Part shown: piece by piece, positions 48,043-57,684 of the stretch
How the letters are laid out: each line of letters opens with the position of its first letter
How positions within the stretch are numbered: position 1 is the stretch's first letter
Assembly: GCA_020849325.1 (NCBI GenBank)
Contig: JADLGL010000009.1
Location: 17,810 to 81,809 of the forward strand
DNA: 64,000 nucleotides
Direction of reading: 5' to 3'
DNA from: Bauldia sp.
GTDB taxonomy: Bacteria > Pseudomonadota > Alphaproteobacteria > Rhizobiales > Kaistiaceae
Position numbers and translations under genes: made by a program
Notes under the pieces: model-generated
The model's database searches: none
Seen by the model: only the letters and a program-made list of their open reading frames with translations
What the model was told of the DNA's origin: nothing

Positions 48043-48548
48043 CCGACGCCTCCACTCCCGTCCGGTCGATCGTGCCGCCGGGCCCGGCGTCGCGCTTCGG
48101 CATCAGCGTGATGGCGGGCACGCTGATCGTCGACCAGGCGAGCAAGTGGATCGCGGTCGCCACGATCAAGGAGTCCGCGCCGCAGGCGATCCTGCCGATC
48201 CTCGATCTCTACTACACGGAGAATCCGGGGATCGCGTTCAGCTTTCTCCGCGGCTCCAGCCCGACGCTCCTTCTCCTCGCGGTCGTCGCCGTCACCATCG
48301 CGATACTCGTCTTCTGGGCGCGGTCGCGCGACGGCGGGAAGCTCGCCGCGCTCGGCTTCGGGCTGATCGTCGGCGGAGCGATCGGCAACATCGTCGACCG
48401 GCTGATCTACGGCCACGTCATCGATTTCCTGCACCTCCACATCGGCGACCGGACGCTGTTCGTCTTCAACCTTGCCGACGCCGCCCTGACGCTCGGGCCG
48501 ATCCTCCTCGTGATCGCCTTCCTGCTGCCGCAGCGGCGGGCGCGGTAG
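48039..48548 (+). CDS. lspA: Lipoprotein signal peptidase II
   Basis: VDQASKWIAVA, YYTENPGIAFSFLRG, GGAIGNIVDRLIYGHVIDFLHLHIGD, FNLADAALTLG. Confidence 0.95.
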   Translation: MTDASTPVRSIVPPGPASRFGISVMAGTLIVDQASKWIAVATIKESAPQAILPILDLYYTENPGIAFSFLRGSSPTLLLLAVVAVTIAILVFWARSRDGGKLAALGFGLIVGGAIGNIVDRLIYGHVIDFLHLHIGDRTLFVFNLADAALTLGPILLVIAFLLPQRRAR

Positions 48549-48558
48549 CGGGCCCGCG

Positions 48559-49449
48559 ATGCGCCGGGGCCGGTCAGCATCGATCGCACAACGGCTTGCG
48601 GCATTTCTCTGCCGGACCGATTCAAGCCGGCGCCGCGGCGCAATCGCCGGCATTCTCGCCCTCGCCGCCACCGGCGCGCTGGCGCAGGGCGCGGGGATGC
48701 CGACGCTGCAGAACCCCGACGCGCGGACGGCGCGGCCGGCGGCAGGTACCGTCACCGGCATCCGCTTCGTCACCTCCGACGATTTCCCGCCCTTCAACTT
48801 CACCGATGCGGGCGGGCGGCTGGCGGGGTTCAACGTCGACCTCGCGCGGGCTATCTGCAGCGAACTCGGCGTTCCCTGCACGATCCAGGCGCGCCCGTTC
48901 GACGACCTCGTGCCGAGCCTCGTCGAGCGGCGGGCGGATGCGGCGATCGCGGGGATCGCCGTCTCCGCCGCGGCGCGTGAGGTTCTCTCCTTCACCACGG
49001 CCTATCTGCCGCTGCCGGCCCGCTTCGTCGTACGGAAAGGCCTGCCGCTCGCGATCTCGGCCGAGGCGCTCGCCGGCCGGCGCGTCGCGGTCGCCGCCGA
49101 TTCGGCCCACCTCGCCTATCTCGAGGCGTATTTCCCCGCGGCGACGATCCGCACCTATCCCGGCGCCGACGCCGCGCGCTCCGCACTCCGCACCGGGCAG
49201 GCGGACGTCGCCTTCGGCGACGCGATGCAGCTCGCCTTCTGGCTCCACGGCACCACCGCGGGAGATTGCTGCGAGTTCGCCGGCGGCGCCTATTTCGACG
49301 AATTCTTCTTCGGCCGCGGCCTCACGGTCGCGGCAAGCTCCGCCGCGCCGGAGCTGGTGGCGGCGATGAACTGGGCCATCGAAGCCGCCTTCGCCGACGG
49401 GACGATCGCGGCGCTGTACCTGCGGTATTTCCCGGAGGGGTTTCTTTAG
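48559..49449 (+). CDS. Family 3 extracellular solute-binding protein (amino-acid type)
   Basis: IRFVTSDDFPPFNFTDAGGRLAGFNVDLARAICSELGVPCTIQARPFDDLVPSLVERRADAAIAGIA. Confidence 0.88.
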   Translation: MRRGRSASIAQRLAAFLCRTDSSRRRGAIAGILALAATGALAQGAGMPTLQNPDARTARPAAGTVTGIRFVTSDDFPPFNFTDAGGRLAGFNVDLARAICSELGVPCTIQARPFDDLVPSLVERRADAAIAGIAVSAAAREVLSFTTAYLPLPARFVVRKGLPLAISAEALAGRRVAVAADSAHLAYLEAYFPAATIRTYPGADAARSALRTGQADVAFGDAMQLAFWLHGTTAGDCCEFAGGAYFDEFFFGRGLTVAASSAAPELVAAMNWAIEAAFADGTIAALYLRYFPEGFL

Positions 49450-49488
49450 CCTCCAGACCGGGGCGCCGCTGCAGTACCTCGAATCCCG

Positions 49489-49613
49489 CTCATTCCCGCG
49501 GAGGCGGGAACCCACCTATGGTCGGAGGAAGGCCAGCGCAAAGCGCTGGGCAGACCGACCTTCGGTCGGACTTTCCTCGTAGCGGATGGGTCCCCGCCTT
49601 CGCGGGGATGAGC
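49489..49613. repeat. Palindromic intergenic repeat (family A, copy 2)
   Basis: ctcattcccgcggaggcgggaacccacc...ggccagcgcaaagcgctggg...gaccttcggtcgga...gcggatgggtccccgccttcgcggggatgag. Confidence 0.85.
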
Positions 49614-49627
49614 GGTTGAGGCGTGGC

Positions 49628-50050
49628 CTACGCCAGCCGGTAGCGGACGCGGGCGCTGCGTTCGATGGCGGCGACGGCGAGCTTGTCGATCTCGAGGTGG
49701 TCGCGGAGCATCTGGAGGAAGCGGAGTTCTTCCTGCTCGACGTGGAGGTCGGCGGCGGCGACTTCGATCGCGAGAGCGTAGGCGGTCTCGTAGAGGCGCT
49801 CGGGCAGCGTTTCCGCGACGAGGTCGAGGATGTCGTCGAGGCCGGTCGAGCGCTGGAGGCGGCGGCCGCAATCCTCGGCGACCATCACGAGCCGCTCGGG
49901 ATCGAAATCGGCGAAGATCGGCACCTGGTTGACGATGTCACCGATCTTCTTGAGCTCGCGATCCGTCATGGTGCGGTCGGCGGCCGAGCAGGTCACCATC
50001 ACGAAGATGAGCGCCTCGTGGTGGGTGACGGGCCTCGTGATCTGGTTCAT
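49628..50050 (-). CDS. TerB-family (tellurite-resistance-like) protein
   Basis: EALIFVMVTCSAADRTMTDRELKKIGDIVNQ...AYALAIEVAAADLHVEQEELRFLQMLRDHLEID. Confidence 0.8.
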   Translation of the reverse strand: MNQITRPVTHHEALIFVMVTCSAADRTMTDRELKKIGDIVNQVPIFADFDPERLVMVAEDCGRRLQRSTGLDDILDLVAETLPERLYETAYALAIEVAAADLHVEQEELRFLQMLRDHLEIDKLAVAAIERSARVRYRLA

Positions 50051-50201
50051 GCGCTCAGCGTCCTTGCCAAAACCCGCGTTCGACGGGCGGAGAGATATTG
50101 TCCTCGCAAGCCTTCGACAACCCGAAGGCGGCGATTTGATGTATCGCGTTGACCGCGGCCCGCCGCGTTTCTAGGGTCCCGCCCCTTTCCACGGCCTTGC
50201 C

Positions 50202-51896
50202 ATGACCGAACACCACCCGCCCCCGCTCGAAATCACCGATGCCCTCGTTGCCGCCGCCGGGCAGTCCTCGGCCTGGCCGTTCGAGGAGGCGCGGAAAATC
50301 GTGAAGCGGATCGAGGGGCGGCCGGCCGGCTCCACGGTGCTGTTCGAGACGGGCTACGGGCCGTCGGGCCTGCCGCATATCGGCACGTTCGGCGAGGTGG
50401 CGCGGACGACGATGGTGCGGACCGCGTTCCGCGTGCTGACCCGCGACGCCGTGCCGACCCGGCTCCTCTGCTTCTCCGACGACATGGACGGGCTCCGGAA
50501 GGTGCCGGACAACGTGCCGAACAAGGAGATGATGCGGGAGCACATCGGCCAGCCGCTGACGCGGATCCCCGACCCGTTCGGCACGCACCCCTCGTTCGGC
50601 GCCCACAACAATGCGCGGCTCCGGAGTTTCCTCGACCGATTCGGCTTCGAGTACGAGTTCGCGAGCGCGACGGACTACTACACCTCCGGCCGCCTCGACG
50701 GCGCGCTCCTGAAGATGCTGGCGGCCTATGACGAGGTGATGGCGATCATGCTGCCGACGCTCGGCGAGGAGCGGCAGGCGACCTATTCGCCGTTCCTGCC
50801 GATCTCGCCGGTCAATGGCGAGGTGCTGCAGGTGCCGATCCTCGAGCGGAAGCTCGATGCCGGCACGATCGTGTTCCGCGACCCCGCCAACGACCGCCTC
50901 ACCGAGGTGCGGGTGACCGGCGGCGCCGTGAAGTGCCAGTGGAAGGCCGACTGGGCGCTCCGCTGGGAGGCGCTCGGCGTCGATTACGAGATGGCCGGGA
51001 AGGACCTGATCGATTCGGTGAAGCTGTCGAGCCAGATCTGCCGTGTCCTCGGCGTCCAGCCGCCGGACGGCTTCAACTACGAGCTCTTCCTCGACGAGAA
51101 GGGCCAGAAGATCTCGAAGTCGAAGGGCAACGGCCTCACGATCGAGGAGTGGCTCGCCTACGCCTCGCCGGAGAGCCTGTCGCTCTTCATGTTCCAGAAG
51201 CCGCGGGCGGCGAAGCGCCTCACCTTCGACGCGATTCCGCGGGCAGTGGACGAGTATTTCCAGTTCGTGGCGGCGTACCACCGCGACGAGGCCGATCTGG
51301 CCAAGCGGCTCGGCAATCCGGCGTGGCACGTCCACTCCGGGGACGTGCCGACGCTCGACGTCCCGATCACGTTCACGATGCTCCTGAACCTTGCGTCGGC
51401 GTCGAACGCGCACACGAAGGACGTGCTGTGGGGCTTCATCCTCCGCCACGTCCCGGGCGTGACGCCGACGACGCACCAGAAGCTCGACGAGCTCGCCGGC
51501 TATGCCGTGCGCTACTATCAGGACTTCGTCGAGCCGACGAAGCGTTTCCGCGCGCCCGACGAGGTCGAGCGCGAGGCGCTGGCCAAGCTCGACACCGCCC
51601 TCGCCGCGCTCGAAACCCGCGGCCACGACGACCCGGACGCGGCGCAAAGCGCGATCTACGAAGTCGGCCGCTCGTTCCCGCGCTTCCAGGATGCCACGAA
51701 GGCTAGCCCGGACGGCCGCCCCGGCGTGTCGCTGACGTGGTTCTCGACGCTCTACCAGATCCTCCTCGGCCTCGAGAAAGGGCCGCGATTCGGCTCGTTC
51801 GTGGCGATCTACGGCGTCCCGGAGACGCGGGCACTGATCGCGAAGGCGCTTTCGGGGGAACCGGCGGCGGCTCGCTCACGCGAGACGCCGGCCTGA
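50202..51896 (+). CDS. lysS: Class I lysyl-tRNA synthetase
   Basis: HIGH-like [16 protein letters not shown]-like [19 protein letters not shown], class I Rossmann architecture. Confidence 0.92.
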   Translation: MTEHHPPPLEITDALVAAAGQSSAWPFEEARKIVKRIEGRPAGSTVLFETGYGPSGLPHIGTFGEVARTTMVRTAFRVLTRDAVPTRLLCFSDDMDGLRKVPDNVPNKEMMREHIGQPLTRIPDPFGTHPSFGAHNNARLRSFLDRFGFEYEFASATDYYTSGRLDGALLKMLAAYDEVMAIMLPTLGEERQATYSPFLPISPVNGEVLQVPILERKLDAGTIVFRDPANDRLTEVRVTGGAVKCQWKADWALRWEALGVDYEMAGKDLIDSVKLSSQICRVLGVQPPDGFNYELFLDEKGQKISKSKGNGLTIEEWLAYASPESLSLFMFQKPRAAKRLTFDAIPRAVDEYFQFVAAYHRDEADLAKRLGNPAWHVHSGDVPTLDVPITFTMLLNLASASNAHTKDVLWGFILRHVPGVTPTTHQKLDELAGYAVRYYQDFVEPTKRFRAPDEVEREALAKLDTALAALETRGHDDPDAAQSAIYEVGRSFPRFQDATKASPDGRPGVSLTWFSTLYQILLGLEKGPRFGSFVAIYGVPETRALIAKALSGEPAAARSRETPA

Positions 51897-51911
51897 GGGC
51901 GATCGGGAACG

Positions 51912-52086
51912 TCCCCTCGCCCCGTTCGGGGAGAGGGCTCCACCCCTTGGGAGCGCAGCGAGCTAGGGATGGAGGGTGAGGGGGCAACCTCTCGGCATTC
52001 GACGGGCGGAGCCCCCTCACCCTTCCTTGCTAGGTTCGCTCCGCTCACCAAGCGCGGAAGCCCTCTCCCCGAACGGGGCGAGGGGA
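51912..52086. repeat. 175-bp palindromic intergenic element
   Basis: Perfect 27-nt inverted arms TCCCCTCGCCCCGTTCGGGGAGAGGGC (51912-51938) and GCCCTCTCCCCGAACGGGGCGAGGGGA (52060-52086) with further inner pairing. Confidence 0.93.
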
Positions 52087-52270
52087 ATGCGGGTCTCAGG
52101 TCGCATCGCGCCCACTCCCTCGCAACCACGAACGCGTGGAGCTCGCGGTTGGGGAGCGTCAGTGGCCTTCAGGTCTTGTCAACCACCGCAAGCCATGCAG
52201 AAAGGGATGCCGACGCAATCGTGCCGGGCCTCTCTGCGGGGTCCGCCTTTGACGGCGGGGAAGGCGGGGC

Positions 52271-52804
52271 ATGGGTTTGCGGGCTGGGACTTTCCGGAAG
52301 GCGGCAAGCGCCGCCATCGCCATGGCCGTCGCGGCGCTTCTCGGCAGCGCGGCGGCGCAGGGGCAGCAGGTGGGGCAGACCACGGGGCTGCCTATCCCGC
52401 GCTTCGTGAGCCTTGCGGCCGGTGAGGTGAACGTCCGCAACGGGCCGGGGTCCGATTTCCCGATCGCCTGGGTGTTCGTGAAGGCGCGCTACCCGGTCGA
52501 AGTGATCAACGAATACGACAACTGGCGCCGCATCCGCGACATCAACGGCGAGATGGGCTGGGTGCTCGGCACGCTCCTGTCGGCGGAGCGGACGGCCGTG
52601 GTGCGCGGCGCCGCCGGCACGACGGTCAGTCTCTACGCCCAGCCGTCGACCGGCTCTTCGGTCACGTTCCTGCTGCAGGCGGGGGTGCAGGCGTCGATCG
52701 ACGAATGCGACAATGGCTGGTGCCGGCTCGTCGACCCGCGCTTCAACGGCTGGATCGAGCAGACCCTCCTGTGGGGCACCTACCCGAACGAGCGCGTGGA
52801 GTAG
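52271..52804 (+). CDS. Secreted bacterial SH3-domain protein
   Basis: Signal peptide; FVSLAAGEVNVRNGPGSDFPIAWVFVKARYPVEVINEYDNWRRIRDINGEMGWV. Confidence 0.88.
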   Translation: MGLRAGTFRKAASAAIAMAVAALLGSAAAQGQQVGQTTGLPIPRFVSLAAGEVNVRNGPGSDFPIAWVFVKARYPVEVINEYDNWRRIRDINGEMGWVLGTLLSAERTAVVRGAAGTTVSLYAQPSTGSSVTFLLQAGVQASIDECDNGWCRLVDPRFNGWIEQTLLWGTYPNERVE

Positions 52805-52808
52805 AGCT

Positions 52809-53255
52809 CTACGAGCCGCGGACGCGGCGAAGGCGGATCACCACGTCGACGCGGCTGATCTCCATCCCGGCCGGCGGCTCGGGCAGGCGATCGAGGCTCA
52901 GCGCCTCCTCGGGCACGTCGAACATGACGTTGTCGTCCTCGAGGAAGAAATGGTGGTGGTCGGTCATGTTGGTGTCGAAGTAGGTCTTCGACCCGTCGAG
53001 CACGACCTCGCGGAGCAGCCCCGCATCGGTGAACTGGTGGAGGGTGTTGTAGACGGTCGCGAGCGACACGGGGACGTTTGCCAGCATCGCCTCGTCGTGC
53101 AGGGCTTCGGCCGAAACGTGGCGATGGCCCTGCGCGAAGAGAAGATGCGCCAAAGCAACGCGCTGGCGCGTCGGCCGCAGCCCGGCGGAACGAAGGCGCG
53201 TGCGCGTCGTCGACGTCGTCCCCTCACCGGCGCGGAAAGTATTGGCGTGTCGCAT
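52809..53255 (-). CDS. irr: Iron response regulator Irr (Fur family)
   Basis: LRSAGLRPTRQRVALAHLLF; VSLATVYNTLHQFTDAGLLREVVLDGSKTYFDTNMTDHHHFFLED; located beside fabA-fabB-fabI. Confidence 0.88.
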   Translation of the reverse strand: MRHANTFRAGEGTTSTTRTRLRSAGLRPTRQRVALAHLLFAQGHRHVSAEALHDEAMLANVPVSLATVYNTLHQFTDAGLLREVVLDGSKTYFDTNMTDHHHFFLEDDNVMFDVPEEALSLDRLPEPPAGMEISRVDVVIRLRRVRGS

Positions 53256-53259
53256 GAAA

Positions 53260-53276
53260 CTTGGAAGCCTTCTATG
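53260..53276. promoter_or_regulatory. Irr-box-like palindrome upstream of irr
   Basis: CTTGGAA-GCC-TTCTATG, 5 bp upstream of the irr start codon. Confidence 0.45.
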
Positions 53277-53535
53277 TTACGGCATATTATAGGGTTCCGG
53301 GCTCCGACCGGCAACATCGGAACCCGTGTTCCCTTTGCATGCCAAGTCGTGCCGGTAAAGCTGAATTGGCGTCGCAGGGTTTGTACGGAGGTGCGACAGC
53401 GGCGACGCTTTCGACCCCTCGCGCGGGTTTCCCTCCCCTTCGGCGCCATGTTAGACAGCGCCCCACCTTCTTCACAGCAGCGTTCGATGCGGCATCTGCC
53501 GAGCGTCAAAGCGCAACCGGGAGAGTTCGTCGCGC

Positions 53536-54060
53536 ATGGGTGAACGCAGCAGTAGTTTCGACTACGAAGGCCTTCTGAGCTGCGCCCGCGGGGAGCTTTT
53601 CGGCCCCGGCAATCCGCAGTTGCCGCTGCCGCCGATGCTGATGTTCGATCGCATCACCGAAATCTTCGAGGACGGCGGCGAGCACGGCAAGGGCCGGGTC
53701 CGCGCCGAGCTCGATGTCCATGCCGACCTCTGGTTCTTCCAGTGCCACTTCAAGGGCGACCCGGTGATGCCGGGCTGCCTCGGCCTCGACGCGCTGTGGC
53801 AGATGCTCGGCTTCTTCCTCGGCTGGAGTGGCGGGCTCGGCCGCGGCCGGGCGCTTGGGGTCGGCGAGGTGAAGTTCACCGGCCAGGTCCTGCCGACGGT
53901 CAAGCGCATCGAGTACGGCGTCGACCTCAAGCGCGTATTCCGTTCCAAGCTGTTCCTCGGAATCGGCGACGGGTGGCTTAAAGCGGACGGCGACACCATC
54001 TACACTGCCAGGGATTTGCGGGTGGGCCTGTTCCAGGACCAGGCCCCGTCCGCGGCCTGA
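53536..54060 (+). CDS. fabA: 3-hydroxydecanoyl-ACP dehydratase
   Basis: [67 protein letters not shown]. Confidence 0.96.
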   Translation: MGERSSSFDYEGLLSCARGELFGPGNPQLPLPPMLMFDRITEIFEDGGEHGKGRVRAELDVHADLWFFQCHFKGDPVMPGCLGLDALWQMLGFFLGWSGGLGRGRALGVGEVKFTGQVLPTVKRIEYGVDLKRVFRSKLFLGIGDGWLKADGDTIYTARDLRVGLFQDQAPSAA

Positions 54061-54118
54061 TCGACTGGAGTTCGCCCGCCGCGCGGCGGACGCGCGGGCC
54101 GGCAATGGGGAAGTCGTC

Positions 54119-55336
54119 ATGAAACGCGTTGTGGTCACGGGCATGGGCATCGTGTCCTCGATCGGCAACAACAGCCAGGAAGTGCTGGCGTCGCTGCGCG
54201 AGGCGCGCTCCGGCATCGTGAAGGCCGAAAAGTACGCGGAGATGGGTTTCCGCTGCCAGGTCCACGGCGCGCCCCAGCTCAATGTCGAGGACGTGCTCGA
54301 CCGCCGCACCACCCGCTTCATGGGCCTCGGCGCTGCCTGGAACTACATCGCGATGCGGCAGGCGATCCAGGACGCCGGCCTCGAGGACGGCGATGTCGTC
54401 AACGAGCGCACCGGCATCATCATGGGTTCGGGCGGCCCCTCGACCCATGCCATCGTCGAAGCGGCGGACGCGGCCCGCAACAAGGGTCCGAAGCGCGTCG
54501 GCCCGTTCGCGGTGCCGAAGGCGATGTCGTCCACCAATTCCGCGACGCTCGCGACGCCATTCGGCATCAAGGGCGTCAACTATTCCATCTCCTCCGCCTG
54601 CGCGACGTCGAACCACTGCATCGGCAACGCCTACGAAACGATCCAGGTCGGCAAGCAGGACATCATCTTCGCCGGCGGCGGCGAGGAACTCGACTGGACG
54701 CTCTCGGTGCTGTTCGACGGCATGGGCGCGATGTCGTCGGGCTACAATGATCGCCCCGCCGTCGCCTCCCGCGCCTATGACCGCGACCGCGACGGCTTCG
54801 TCATCGCCGGCGGCGCGGGGGTCCTCGTCCTCGAGGAGCTCGATCACGCCCGCGCCCGCGGCGCGAAGATCTATGCCGAGATCGTCGGCTATGGCGCGAC
54901 GTCGGACGGCTACGACATGGTGGCGCCGTCGGGCGAAGGCGCGGTGCGCTGCATGAAGATGGCGCTTTCGACCGTCGGCGGGAAGGTCGACTACATCAAC
55001 CCGCACGCCACCTCGACGCCGATCGGCGACAAGGTCGAGATCGAGGCGATCCGCACCGTCTTCGGCAAGGACTGCCCGCCGATCTCGGCGACGAAGTCGC
55101 TGACCGGCCACTCGCTCGGGGCGACCGGCGTCCAGGAGGCGATCTACTGCCTCCTGATGATGCAGAACGGCTTCATCGCCAAGAGCGCGAACATCGAGAA
55201 TCTCGACCCCGAATTCGCCGACATGCCGATCGTCCTCGAGCGGATCGACAATGCGAAGCTCGACACCGTTCTGTCGAACAGTTTCGGCTTCGGCGGCACC
55301 AACGCGTCGCTCGTCTTCCAGCGCTACGCAGCCTAG
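54119..55336 (+). CDS. fabB: 3-oxoacyl-ACP synthase I
   Basis: [63 protein letters not shown]. Confidence 0.96.
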   Translation: MKRVVVTGMGIVSSIGNNSQEVLASLREARSGIVKAEKYAEMGFRCQVHGAPQLNVEDVLDRRTTRFMGLGAAWNYIAMRQAIQDAGLEDGDVVNERTGIIMGSGGPSTHAIVEAADAARNKGPKRVGPFAVPKAMSSTNSATLATPFGIKGVNYSISSACATSNHCIGNAYETIQVGKQDIIFAGGGEELDWTLSVLFDGMGAMSSGYNDRPAVASRAYDRDRDGFVIAGGAGVLVLEELDHARARGAKIYAEIVGYGATSDGYDMVAPSGEGAVRCMKMALSTVGGKVDYINPHATSTPIGDKVEIEAIRTVFGKDCPPISATKSLTGHSLGATGVQEAIYCLLMMQNGFIAKSANIENLDPEFADMPIVLERIDNAKLDTVLSNSFGFGGTNASLVFQRYAA

Positions 55337-55437
55337 GGCGCGATCCCGCGGGATCGCACTCCAGGCTGTCTCCCCGGTGGGGCCTGCTCTTCGTGAAGAA
55401 CCGGCATCCACGTCTTCGGATCGTGCTCCGATCCACC
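55337..55437. repeat. RIME-like palindromic intergenic element (copy 2, diverged)
   Basis: ggcgcgatcccgcgggatcgcac...cttcgtgaagaaccggcatccacgtcttcggatcgtgctccgatcca; resembles 25150-25250. Confidence 0.5.
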
Positions 55438-55457
55438 ACAACGCGGAGTTGTCTCTC

Positions 55458-56279
55458 ATGGCTTTGATGGCGGGGCGGCGCGGGCTGGTCATGGGCGTCG
55501 CCAACGACCACTCCATTGCCTGGGGAATCGCGCGCCAGCTGGCGGCGGCCGGCGCCGAACTCGCCCTCACCTACCATCCGCATCTGGAAAGCCGCGTCCG
55601 GAAGCTCGCGGGCGACGTCGGGTGCACCGCGCTGTTCCCGTGCGACGTCGCCCTCCCCGCGGATTCGGGCGACCCGTCGTCCCTCGATTCGATGTTCAGG
55701 GCGCTCGGCGAAAAGTTCGAGACGATCGACTTCGTCGTCCATGCCATCGCGTTCTCCGACCGCGCGGAGCTCGATGGGCGCTACGCCGATACGTCGCGCG
55801 CCAATTTCGTGAACACGATGGTCATCTCGTGCTTCTCGTTCACCGAGGTGGCGCAGCGCGCGGCAGCGTTGATGAAGAACGGCGGCGCGATGCTGACGCT
55901 GACCTATCTCGGCGCGACGCAGGTGATGCCGAACTACAACGTCATGGGCGTCGCCAAGGCGGCGCTCGAGGCGTCGGTGCGCTATCTCGCGGTCGATTTC
56001 GGCGGCGACAACATCCGCGTCAACGCGATCTCCGCCGGCCCGGTGCGGACCCTCGCCGCATCCGGCGTCGCCAACGCCCGCGCCATCTACAACTTCCAGA
56101 AGCGCGCCGCGCCGCTCGGCCGGACGGTGTCGATCGACGAGATCGGCGGCTCGGCGGTGTACCTCCTGTCGGACCTCTCGACCGGCGTGACCGGCGAGGT
56201 CCACTTCGTCGACACCGGGTTCAACGTGGTGGCGATGCCGACGGCGGTGCTGGAGATGGTTCCGGCGCCGAAGGTGTAG
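55458..56279 (+). CDS. fabI: Enoyl-ACP reductase (NADH)
   Basis: GRRGLVMGVANDHSIAWGIARQLAAAGAELALTYHPH; TYLGATQVMPNYNVMGVAKAALEASVRYLAVDFG. Confidence 0.95.
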   Translation: MALMAGRRGLVMGVANDHSIAWGIARQLAAAGAELALTYHPHLESRVRKLAGDVGCTALFPCDVALPADSGDPSSLDSMFRALGEKFETIDFVVHAIAFSDRAELDGRYADTSRANFVNTMVISCFSFTEVAQRAAALMKNGGAMLTLTYLGATQVMPNYNVMGVAKAALEASVRYLAVDFGGDNIRVNAISAGPVRTLAASGVANARAIYNFQKRAAPLGRTVSIDEIGGSAVYLLSDLSTGVTGEVHFVDTGFNVVAMPTAVLEMVPAPKV

Positions 56280-56320
56280 CGCCCCGCTTCCGCTCGGCGC
56301 TACTCCTGGCCCCCCAACTT

Positions 56321-56446
56321 CGTCATCCCCGGGCTCGACCCGGTGACCCATGATGGCTCGCCACGCGGCGTGACCCAAGTGGCCGAATGACGCTCTCACG
56401 CGGCGCGATGCATCATGGTTGCCGGGTCGAGCCCGGCAAAGACGAG
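56321..56446. repeat. Inverted-repeat intergenic element (family C)
   Basis: cgtcatccccgggctcgacccggtgacccatgatgg ... catcatggttgccgggtcgagcccggcaaagacg. Confidence 0.8.
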
Positions 56447-56467
56447 CAATTGGATGGACGCCGGACG

Positions 56468-56815
56468 CTACGACTTCGGTGCCGCGGCTTCAGGCGCGGG
56501 CAGTCCCGCCGCCGGCGCGGCAGGTTCCGCGGCCGGGGTTTCGGTCGGAGCCGGCGCTTCCGCCGGTGGGGTCTCCGGCGGTGCGGCGGGGGTCAGCACT
56601 TCGCGGAGGGCCCGCTCCTCGTCGGTGAACTGGCCGATGCGCTCGGCGACGTCGCCCCAGTTCGGCACCGCCTCGGGTTCCTGCTCGGCGCCGAAGGCGG
56701 TGGTGACGCGGTTCCACAGCTCGGCGCGGCCCTCGGGGTCGGCGTCGAGGAGGACGTAGGTGCCGACCGCGACGACGACGAGGCCGGTGACGACGAGCGC
56801 ACGGACCCGCATCAC
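56468..56815 (-). CDS. Membrane-anchored protein with Ala/Pro-rich tail, unknown function
   Basis: MMRVRALVVTGLVVVAVGTYVLLDADPEGRAELWNRV... ; start overlaps the preceding CDS stop. Confidence 0.6.
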   Translation of the reverse strand: MMRVRALVVTGLVVVAVGTYVLLDADPEGRAELWNRVTTAFGAEQEPEAVPNWGDVAERIGQFTDEERALREVLTPAAPPETPPAEAPAPTETPAAEPAAPAAGLPAPEAAAPKS

Positions 56816-57684
56816 ATGCCCGGCGCGAGGATGAGGCCGTCATTGACCTCGCCGACGATCCGCATCAGGTCGCTCCACGACTGCACCATCTGCGAGCGCA
56901 TGAGGTCGAGCGTCTCGATCCGCTCGAGGTCGGCGAGCGCGGCGCGGAGCGAATTGGCGAGGCTCAGGGTCTGCGCCGCGGCGGCGTAGACGCGGGCGTT
57001 CTCGCGGAGGGCGTGGAAGAAGACTTCGAGGTCTTCCGTCTGGTCGCCCATGCGGGCCATGACCTCGCCGTGGCGCTGGGAGAAAACGTCCCAGGCGGCC
57101 ATCGCGGCATTGAGGCTCTGGATCTCGGCGTTGTTGGCCTGCTGGGTCAGGCGGCGCATCTCGGTCTGCGCCTCGTTGATGCCGCCCGCGACGAGCTCCT
57201 GCTGGATGCGGGTATTGTCGGCTTCGAGCTCGGCAAGGCGCGATCGGGTCTCGCCGATGCGGAAGCCGACGGCATTGCCGATGGCGTCGAGCGTGCCGAT
57301 CTCGCCCATGCGGCGCGAGAAGACGTCGGGCGCGAGGTTGGCGATGTCCTGGAAGGATTGCGCGATCTCGGCGATCTCGCGGCCGATCTGCTGCATCTGC
57401 TCGTCGGTGAGGGTCGGCGTCGTCTCGGCGAGCTCGCGGATGCGCTGGGTCGCGGCGATGTTGCGGTCGATCGCCTCCAGAATGTCGGGGATGGTGGGGT
57501 CGGTCTGCGTCGCCTGGACGCTCCGGCCGAGCGCCTCGCCGAGGAGGCGGAGCGCCTCGTCATTGGGTGCGGTTTCCACGGTCTGGGGGTTGAACCCCGG
57601 CTGCTGCTGCGCGGCCGCGGGCACGACCAACAGGGCGCTCGCGACGATCGCCGCGGCGCTCGCCCGGGTGTTGAACCAAGCCAT
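56812..57684 (-). CDS. Secreted coiled-coil protein of unknown function
   Basis: Signal peptide MAWFNTRASAAAIVASALLVVPAAAQQQ; long helical heptad-rich region. Confidence 0.7.
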   Translation of the reverse strand: MAWFNTRASAAAIVASALLVVPAAAQQQPGFNPQTVETAPNDEALRLLGEALGRSVQATQTDPTIPDILEAIDRNIAATQRIRELAETTPTLTDEQMQQIGREIAEIAQSFQDIANLAPDVFSRRMGEIGTLDAIGNAVGFRIGETRSRLAELEADNTRIQQELVAGGINEAQTEMRRLTQQANNAEIQSLNAAMAAWDVFSQRHGEVMARMGDQTEDLEVFFHALRENARVYAAAAQTLSLANSLRAALADLERIETLDLMRSQMVQSWSDLMRIVGEVNDGLILAPGM

